Shown in pieces: positions 1 to 4,208 of a DNA stretch of 9,202 nucleotides. Within the stretch, counting starts at the first letter, position 1; every line of letters begins with the position of its first letter. Location of the stretch: assembly GCA_003157225.1 (NCBI GenBank), contig PMIZ01000385.1, positions 1 to 9,202 on the forward strand, in the 5' to 3' direction. The translations under genes were made by a program, and so were the position numbers. This DNA is from Actinomycetota bacterium. GTDB lineage: Bacteria > Actinomycetota > Thermoleophilia > RBG-16-64-13. The notes under the pieces are model-generated. The model was not told where the DNA came from and searched no databases. It saw only the letters and a list, made by a program, of their open reading frames with translations.

Positions 1-16
1 CAAACTCTCCGTGAAG
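1..16 (-). rRNA. rrs: 16S ribosomal RNA, extreme 5' end (partial)
   Basis: Read on the minus strand, the window ends in CACGGAGAGTTTG, which matches the universal start of bacterial 16S rRNA (GGAGAGTTTGATCCTGGCTCAG). Only the first nucleotides of the mature RNA are present and the rest lies beyond position 1. The mature 5' end is placed near position 16 by analogy with other Gram-positive 16S genes and could be off by a few bases. The upstream leader with a boxA-like element and promoters supports the call independently. Confidence 0.85.
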
Positions 17-236
17 TATTGCGACACGAGCCGAAGCTCGGATCTAACTTTAGGAAAGCTGAATTAGCTCTCAAAAGTAATGTCTCGCAACTGTAGGTGC
101 AGTTGCAGACGGGGCCGAGTCGCCGTCTTACGAGAAGACGACGTCTCGAATGATTCGTTGCTGGCAGACCGAACTGTCACAGTCCGATCCGTCAACGCTG
201 TTCAGTTTTCAAAGACCACTGCGCTCTTAGGCGCGG
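17..236 (-). other. 16S rRNA 5' leader (external transcribed spacer) with processing hairpins
   Basis: This transcribed leader lies between the proximal rRNA promoter and the 16S start. It has no coding frame and is visibly less GC-rich than the flanking genes. On the minus strand three compact hairpins can be drawn: positions 140-135 with 129-124 (CGTCTT/AAGACG); positions 110-82 (GTCTGCAACTG with CAGTTGC-G-AGAC, one bulged G); and positions 40-27 (CGAGC, TTCG tetraloop, GCTCG) close to the mature 5' end. Such hairpins are usual in rRNA leaders, where they assist folding and RNase processing. The partner of any long RNase III stem would lie downstream of 16S, outside the window. Confidence 0.7.
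204..218 (-). promoter_or_regulatory. boxA-like antitermination element
   Basis: The minus strand reads TGGTCTTTGAAAACT, followed by GAACAG. It closely resembles the Gram-positive rRNA boxA (TGCTCTTTGAAAACT in Bacillus), where the NusB/NusE complex loads so that polymerase can pass through structured rRNA without premature Rho-dependent termination. It starts about 18 nt after the expected P2 start site, a normal location. The match is by eye. Confidence 0.7.
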
Positions 237-242
237 CCGGGA

Positions 243-271
243 AGGTTAGCATCGCCTGACGACTGCGTCAA
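243..271 (-). promoter_or_regulatory. Proximal rRNA promoter (P2)
   Basis: On the minus strand there is a -35 box TTGACG (271-266), a 17-bp spacer and a -10 box TAACCT (248-243). The -35 is close to consensus; the -10 fits the looser TANNNT pattern. Transcription would start near position 236. The sequence after the -10 (TCCCGGCCGC) is a GC-rich discriminator, a feature known to make rRNA promoters sensitive to ppGpp, so stringent control is a reasonable inference. The boxA lies just downstream. Confidence 0.55.
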
Positions 272-305
272 CCACCTCGTCGGACTTTCTCTTACCTCAC
301 CCAAC

Positions 306-322
306 GGACGGAAAAACCGTCC
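306..322. other. Short inverted repeat with T/A5 loop
   Basis: GGACGG and CCGTCC flank a five-base loop (TTTTT on the minus strand, AAAAA on the plus), giving a perfect 6-bp stem. It lies between the terminator-like hairpin and the P2 promoter. The T run is in the loop rather than after the stem, so it is not itself an intrinsic terminator in either direction. It could be a second leader hairpin in P1 transcripts or an operator-like palindrome upstream of P2; the sequence does not decide. Confidence 0.35.
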
Positions 323-324
323 TC

Positions 325-362
325 ACAACGAAAGAGCCGCCTTTCGCAAACACAGGCGGCTC
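325..362 (-). terminator. Intrinsic-terminator-like hairpin upstream of the rRNA P2 promoter
   Basis: On the minus strand GAGCCGCCT (362-354) and AGGCGGCTC (342-334) form a perfect 9-bp GC-rich stem with an 11-nt loop, followed at once by TTTCGTT. The plus strand has no T run after the stem, so the signal points toward 16S. It could end transcripts from the lipoprotein gene at 514-1194 or from the P1 promoter at 456-484. The U tract is short and interrupted, so its efficiency is uncertain. Confidence 0.55.
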
Positions 363-446
363 GGACAGCGGCGCTTGTCGGGACTTAACTTACCCGCGCG
401 CCCTCATCCGGTCGCTTGTGCTGTCGATGAGTAGTCGTATCATCGT
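325..446 (-). ncRNA. Candidate structured small RNA or terminated rRNA leader from P1
   Basis: A near-consensus promoter would start RNA near position 446, and a terminator-like hairpin ends near 325. The approximately 120 nt between them pair almost continuously. The stems are CGATGA/TCATCG (445-440 with 430-425), ACAGC/GCTGT (424-420 with 369-365), GGCGC/GCGCC (402-398 with 374-370), CGGG/CCCG (396-393 with 382-379) and the terminator stem. The 3' arms GCGCC and GCTGT are adjacent, so two of the stems can stack. I recognise no known RNA family. It may be a small RNA ending before the rRNA, or the first part of a long rRNA leader that is attenuated there. Folding was done by eye and no covariation is available. 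Confidence 0.35.
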
Positions 447-455
447 GAGGGGGGT

Positions 456-484
456 ATTCTAGACCTTCCGCAGTGCCCCGTCAA
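456..484 (-). promoter_or_regulatory. Distal strong promoter (P1) upstream of the rRNA operon
   Basis: On the minus strand there is a -35 box TTGACG (484-479), a spacer of exactly 17 bp, and a -10 box TAGAAT (461-456). Each hexamer matches the sigma-70 consensus at five of six positions, making this the best promoter in the window. It lies 30 bp past the stop codon of the lipoprotein gene and points to 16S. The start site should be about 446-449. Tandem promoters are normal for rRNA operons, but a terminator-like hairpin lies between this one and the boxA. Confidence 0.7.
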
Positions 485-513
485 TAGGCAAATTGTGGAC
501 GCCCTTCGGGACA

Positions 514-1194
514 TCACGGAGAGCCGCCCGCAGGCATGGTTGCCATGTCCAGCGCCAGCGGTACCAGTTGCTCGCTCTGCACTTTCCGTCCAAAAACACC
601 GTACCATCGCCCCCCGTCGCTCCATTGGACGAGGCACCCTCCATTGACCTCGTAGAGCGACGCAGCGTGCCCGCTGATAGACCCCACCACCGTCCCGGTG
701 ACATCGCCCAGATCGCCCCTGAAGTTCTCCACGACCACCAGCCAGCCGCCACCATACGAGAACACTACCTGGATCTCGGGATCGTAGCCCCCACCTCCGG
801 ATATCCGAGGGTTGGGCACCGCCGGCCCCTCGTAGTTGTCGGGATCCTCTTGGTCGATCACGGGCAACCAGTCGGCCAGGAGCGTCGCGCCTTCGGGAGC
901 GTCGATCCAACCGTAGATGGGCATCGACCCCCCGCTGCCGGCCAGATTGGAGAAGACGGTGCCGGCGGAGCGAGCGTCGCCACCATCCAGCCCCGCGGGA
1001 GCAGTGCTGGAAGACCGCCCGTTCACTGCAAGCGCGGATCCATCGGGCACCGAGGCCCCGCAGCCGAGACACGCCAACACGATGTCGAGGCCGAGCATGA
1101 GCGCCAGCGTGACTCGCAGCAGCGTGCGACGGTCCACCCGATGTTCCAGACTGCCGCTCTCGCGTGACTCCCGATCTCCACTGTCGCTCCACAC
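514..1194 (-). CDS. Putative lipoprotein of unknown function
   Basis: A 226-residue protein that I do not recognise. It starts at GTG (1194) with AGGGGG seven bases upstream. Two arginines (residues 22-23) precede a hydrophobic stretch of about 18 residues ending in VLAC (39-42), a good lipobox, with another cysteine at 45. This suggests lipid anchoring on the outer face of the membrane after signal peptidase II cleavage. After a Ser/Gly/Ala-rich linker (about 50-90), the rest looks like one small globular domain with alternating strands and many Gly and Trp residues. The last 45 residues (LVQWSDGGRWYGVFG ... EQLVPLALDM) recall the end of DUF4367/RseB-like modules, where a strand pair is followed by 'eeL..lA.sm'; this is a weak resemblance only. 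The longer overlapping frames on both strands are Arg-rich and look like shadows. The gene stands alone between DUF2079 and the rRNA operon, 120 bp from the former. Confidence 0.65.
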   Translation of the reverse strand: MWSDSGDRESRESGSLEHRVDRRTLLRVTLALMLGLDIVLACLGCGASVPDGSALAVNGRSSSTAPAGLDGGDARSAGTVFSNLAGSGGSMPIYGWIDAPEGATLLADWLPVIDQEDPDNYEGPAVPNPRISGGGGYDPEIQVVFSYGGGWLVVVENFRGDLGDVTGTVVGSISGHAASLYEVNGGCLVQWSDGGRWYGVFGRKVQSEQLVPLALDMATMPAGGSP

Positions 1195-1314
1195 CCCTGG
1201 TCCCCCTTACTGCGCCCGGCACTCACGTCTGGCGGCCATGCTAGTCGCAGAGGCGCACGTGGCACCTGCAACCTTGGTTGTAGATGGGAGCCCGGCCGGT
1301 GTCCGACGGCTCAC
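1195..1314. other. Intergenic gap between the lipoprotein and DUF2079 genes
   Basis: These 120 bp contain no convincing coding frame. A short near-palindrome CAACC-TT-GGTTG is at 1269-1280 and a CACGTG hexamer lies at 1256-1261. On the minus strand TTGCAG (1271-1266) and TAGCAT (1243-1238) look like promoter hexamers but are 22 bp apart, too far for a normal sigma-70 promoter. I see no intrinsic terminator for the tyrS-DUF2079 transcript. The lipoprotein gene may therefore be read through from upstream or have a promoter I cannot recognise. Confidence 0.4.
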
Positions 1315-2847
1315 CTATCCCGCGCCGGAAGCCACCGGTTCCCGCTTGAGCAGCACCACGCCCTCTTGATCGAAGATCTCGACGAACCCTTCGGCGGGAA
1401 GCTTGGCCCACGCCGCGTCCGCCATCGGGGTGAGCCTTTCCGGTATCTCAAGCACGTACTCAACGTCGTCCGCCACCGGTAGTCGCTGCCCCCGCAAAGA
1501 CTCATCCCCCCATGAGTTGGCGGCGAAAGGGGTTGGGAAGACGTAGACCAGGTCGCGCGAGGTAAGGTGGGAGGCGAACTTGTCCCGAGCCGCTATCACG
1601 GCGTGCGGTGGGATGAGCGCCAGGGCCTCGGCGGCGGCCACCGCTTGTGGGTCCTTGGGATCGCTCAGAAACGCAGCCGCTCTCGAGCCCGGAAGAGGGC
1701 CCCACAGGTACGCGGAGGCGCAGGTCGCGAGCAGAACTAGGAGCAGGGCCCAACGGCGCACCTTCTGGCCATCGAATCGATCGAGGGCCAAAATCGCCGC
1801 GGCGCTGAGCGCGGGAATGACAAGGCTCGTGTAGTGATAGTGCAGGTTTGTCTGGTAGTAGAACGTGCTGATCAGGTTGAAGCCCAGAATGGGCAGCACG
1901 ATCAAGGTGCGCGCCGTTAGCAGGGGCAGGAACAAGAGCGGCGCAAACAATTCGAGAAGGTACTTCAGCTTGACCCCGGAGAACATGTAGGCGATCACAG
2001 TCTGGGGCGCCCGGACGAGCGTCCCCAGCAGTCCGCCGAACCCGCCGAAGGGAATGCGCCACATGTCTAGCCCACCTGCCGTAGTCCCGCTCAGCAAGGG
2101 CTGGAACGCGAAGAACGCCAACGGGAACCAGGCGGCTGCCACGCCGAGGGTCACAGCACCCACCTTCCAGTTTCGGCGCAACGCGACATAGATGCCGAGG
2201 GGTACCACGATCAGAGCGACATCCTCTTTCACGAGCAACAACAGCAACACCATGACCAGATACGGCCGCCAACGTGCTCGCGCGACAAAGTAGAGCGCGA
2301 AGAGCAACAACGGCACCTCGAAACTGTCGGGGTGGAAGTTCTCTAGATTCAGCCATCCGAGCGCGGGCATCAGCAGATAGGCGGCGGCCGGCGCGAGAGC
2401 GAACCACGAATCACGTACGACCAGTCTGGCCAGCAGGAAGACAGGGAGTGCCCCCAAAGCGAGCGCGAAGGTCTGCACCGCGAGAAGGGTCTCCGGGTGT
2501 GGGACGAGCCTGTACAGAGGCACCAGGGCCAGAAGGATGTACGAAGTGTGGTCACCGAACAGGTCCAGCCCCATCAAGGTCACGAACGGAGCCTTCAGCC
2601 GGCTGAGCAGCCACAATCCCTGGGCGAAGATGCCAAGATCGAACCCCGGGGCCTGGAAAGCGTCGTACTTGCGGATTGACCACCAGCCATAGAATATGGC
2701 GTACCCAAGCATGGCCGCCGTGAGAACCGCACGGGGCGCGAACTCGTACCGAAGCCCAGGGCGTGGATCGTACGGAGGCCACTCGCGAGCAGCAGCATCA
2801 GCGGATACCTGATGCCACACATGCGGCCGCCGGACCCCTTGCTTCAT
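1315..2847 (-). CDS. DUF2079 family polytopic membrane protein
   Basis: A 510-residue integral membrane protein with about eleven hydrophobic segments between residues 40 and 385, then a soluble C-terminal domain of about 120 residues. The hallmarks of DUF2079 are visible: FDLGIFAQGLW (69-79), FGDHTSYI (97-104), ENFHPDSFEVPLL (169-181), LVKEDVAL (205-212) and the Tyr/His-rich NLHYHYTSLVIP (334-345). DUF2079 proteins resemble GT-C glycosyltransferases that use lipid-linked sugars at the outer membrane face, but I know of no established biochemical function and none is claimed. The conserved Asp, His and Glu residues near loop ends fit such a fold. The ATG start at 2847 is preceded by a G-run about nine bases upstream; a TTG at 2874 would add nine residues. 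The gene begins 39 bp after the tyrS stop with no terminator between, so co-transcription is likely. Confidence 0.85.
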   Translation of the reverse strand: MKQGVRRPHVWHQVSADAAAREWPPYDPRPGLRYEFAPRAVLTAAMLGYAIFYGWWSIRKYDAFQAPGFDLGIFAQGLWLLSRLKAPFVTLMGLDLFGDHTSYILLALVPLYRLVPHPETLLAVQTFALALGALPVFLLARLVVRDSWFALAPAAAYLLMPALGWLNLENFHPDSFEVPLLLFALYFVARARWRPYLVMVLLLLLVKEDVALIVVPLGIYVALRRNWKVGAVTLGVAAAWFPLAFFAFQPLLSGTTAGGLDMWRIPFGGFGGLLGTLVRAPQTVIAYMFSGVKLKYLLELFAPLLFLPLLTARTLIVLPILGFNLISTFYYQTNLHYHYTSLVIPALSAAAILALDRFDGQKVRRWALLLVLLATCASAYLWGPLPGSRAAAFLSDPKDPQAVAAAEALALIPPHAVIAARDKFASHLTSRDLVYVFPTPFAANSWGDESLRGQRLPVADDVEYVLEIPERLTPMADAAWAKLPAEGFVEIFDQEGVVLLKREPVASGAG

Positions 2848-2886
2848 TGCGCGCCACCCCCCGCCCCGTCCCAAGCACCTTCGCGA

Positions 2887-4149
2887 TCAAAGAATCCGCA
2901 AGAATCTCCTCTTGCCCACCTGTAGGACCGACCCGTGTAACCGCACCAAATCGATCTCCAGGCCCGGATCCTGCAGAACCACGTCGTCAAGTCTGACTCC
3001 GCCTTGCTCAATGAGCCGCCTAGCGTCGGCGTTGGACGCAGCCAGACCGAGGGTCGACAGCAGACGAGGCAACCACACCAACCCGTTCTGCACAGCTTCC
3101 GCCGGCAGAGGCGCCTCGGGTATCACCTCCGGACGGTCCTTCTGCTTGAAGACCCGGTCAAAGTGCGCACGAGCCTCGCTCGCCGCCCGCTCGGAGTGGT
3201 AGAGGGTGACCAGCCTCTCGGCCAGATCGCGTTTGGCTTCGGCTGGATGGTAGCCGCCCTCCGCTAGCCTCTGCTCGATGAGGTCGACCTCCCGCTTGCC
3301 AAGTCCGGTGAGGAGCCGCCAGTACATCGACATCAGGGAGTCGGGGATGGACATCACCTTCCCGAAGATGTCCTCGGGCCGCTCGGTAACACCGACGTAG
3401 TTGCCGTAGCTCTTCGACATCTTCTGCTCGCCATCCGTGCCGACGAGCAGGGGAACCGTCAGGATGCTCTGCGGCGGCAGCCCATACGCCTCCATGATGG
3501 TCCGACCCATGAGTAGGTTGAACTTCTGGTCGGTTCCGCCCAGCTCGATATCGGACCTTACCGCCACGCTGTCGTAGCCTTGCAGGAGTGGATACATGAA
3601 CTCGAGCATGGATACGGGCTCGTTCGCCAGATATCGCCGGGAGAAATCGTCGCGCTCCAACATTCGGGCGACCGTGACGGTGGCGGTCAGCTTGAGCACC
3701 TCGTCCATTCGCAGTGGCCCGAGCCAATCGCCGTTGTGAGTGAGCTCGACCTTGTCCATGTCAAGCACTTTGGCGGCCTGCTCTGCGTAGGTGAGCGCGT
3801 TGTGAGTAAGGACCTCGTCCGAAAGCCTCGGCCGCGTCTTCGATCGCCCAGAAGGATCGCCGACCTTGCCCGTGTAGTCGCCGATGATCAGCACCGCCGT
3901 GTGGCCCAGAGCCTGGAACTGGGCAAGCTTCCGAAGCACCACTGTGTGACCAAGGTGGATGTCGGGCGTCGTCGGGTCCACGCCCAGCTTGACGCGAAGC
4001 GGCCTCCCCTCACTGCGCGCACGCGCCAGCTGCCTGAGTAGCTCGCCTTCGGGCAGAACATCGACGCTGCCCAGTAGGAGTTCCTCGTATTCTTCGCGCA
4101 CCTCAGCCGGGATGTCCATCGCCTTGTCCTGGCTGTCCTGCCCTTCCAT
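2887..4149 (-). CDS. tyrS: Tyrosine--tRNA ligase (type 2)
   Basis: A 420-residue cytoplasmic enzyme that activates tyrosine with ATP and charges tRNA-Tyr, acting as a homodimer. The class I signatures are HLGH at residues 65-68 (in TTPDIHLGHTVVLRKL) and KMSKS at 243-247. LEFMYPLLQGYDS (182-194) and GGTDQKFN (204-211) lie between them in the catalytic domain. Residues from about 345 form a C-terminal S4-like tRNA-binding domain (ASNADARRLIEQGGVRLDD). KMSKS, rather than the KFGKT of the E. coli enzyme, places it in the type 2 (TyrZ-like) subfamily, and the length is typical. The start at 4149 is chosen because a strong GGAGG lies six bases upstream; the frame stays open to 4239, but that extension has no RBS and would overlap the divergent gene. 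The 59-bp upstream gap is too short for a T-box leader. Confidence 0.97.
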   Translation of the reverse strand: MEGQDSQDKAMDIPAEVREEYEELLLGSVDVLPEGELLRQLARARSEGRPLRVKLGVDPTTPDIHLGHTVVLRKLAQFQALGHTAVLIIGDYTGKVGDPSGRSKTRPRLSDEVLTHNALTYAEQAAKVLDMDKVELTHNGDWLGPLRMDEVLKLTATVTVARMLERDDFSRRYLANEPVSMLEFMYPLLQGYDSVAVRSDIELGGTDQKFNLLMGRTIMEAYGLPPQSILTVPLLVGTDGEQKMSKSYGNYVGVTERPEDIFGKVMSIPDSLMSMYWRLLTGLGKREVDLIEQRLAEGGYHPAEAKRDLAERLVTLYHSERAASEARAHFDRVFKQKDRPEVIPEAPLPAEAVQNGLVWLPRLLSTLGLAASNADARRLIEQGGVRLDDVVLQDPGLEIDLVRLHGSVLQVGKRRFLRIL

Positions 4150-4161
4150 CTCCCACCTCCC
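4150..4161 (-). promoter_or_regulatory. Ribosome binding site deciding the tyrS start
   Basis: On the minus strand GGAGGTGGGAG runs directly into the ATG at 4149. The GGAGG core (4160-4156) sits six bases from the start codon, an ideal Shine-Dalgarno spacing. No comparable site precedes the upstream in-frame start at 4239, so the shorter protein is preferred. Confidence 0.8.
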
Positions 4162-4208
4162 GGCCGGGAGCATATCACGGGCGCGACCGCCTGGTGTAAC
4201 ATCGAACG
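4150..4208. promoter_or_regulatory. Divergent promoter region between tyrS and the PBP gene
   Basis: These 59 bp must hold both promoters. For the plus strand, TAACAT (4197-4202) is a -10 candidate lying six bases before the ATG at 4209, so transcription would begin at or next to the start codon; no good -35 is seen. For the minus strand, TATGCT (4174-4169) or GATATG (4176-4171) are -10 candidates, the latter 17 bp from a poor -35 (TTACAC, 4199-4194). The two promoters overlap, so mutual interference or joint control is possible. Confidence 0.45.

Noticed and set aside
167..195. A further TTGACG (195-190) inside the leader as a third rRNA promoter.
   Set aside because: No -10-like hexamer lies at 16-18 bp; the sequence there is TTCGGTCT, and the site is downstream of boxA.
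384..403. TTAAGTCCCG on the minus strand resembles the 16S rRNA 1100 region, suggesting an rRNA fragment.
   Set aside because: Only about ten bases match, and the surrounding sequence does not follow 16S. The true 16S start is at the window edge, so a fragment here is not supported.
370..411. CCGGATGAGG and CCCGACAAG on the minus strand recall the guanidine-III (ykkC-III) riboswitch.
   Set aside because: The match is partial and from memory. The second half lacks the spacing and bases needed for the pseudoknot, and the context is an rRNA leader rather than a guanidine exporter gene. A cmsearch with the Rfam guanidine-III model would settle it; a significant hit would reverse this.
440..1222. 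Long overlapping open frames on both strands (260 residues minus, 224 residues plus) over the lipoprotein gene.
   Set aside because: Both are Arg/Gly/Pro-rich with no domain-like pattern, typical of shadow frames in GC-rich DNA. The 226-residue frame has a signal sequence, lipobox, RBS and ordinary composition.
1256..1280. CACGTG and the CAACC-TT-GGTTG inverted repeat as an operator or terminator.
   Set aside because: Both are short and expected by chance at this GC content; there is no T run and no associated promoter at proper spacing.
1502..2407. A 301-residue open frame inside the DUF2079 gene.
   Set aside because: The composition is Arg-rich and hydrophilic with no motif, while the main frame carries conserved DUF2079 motifs and membrane segments.
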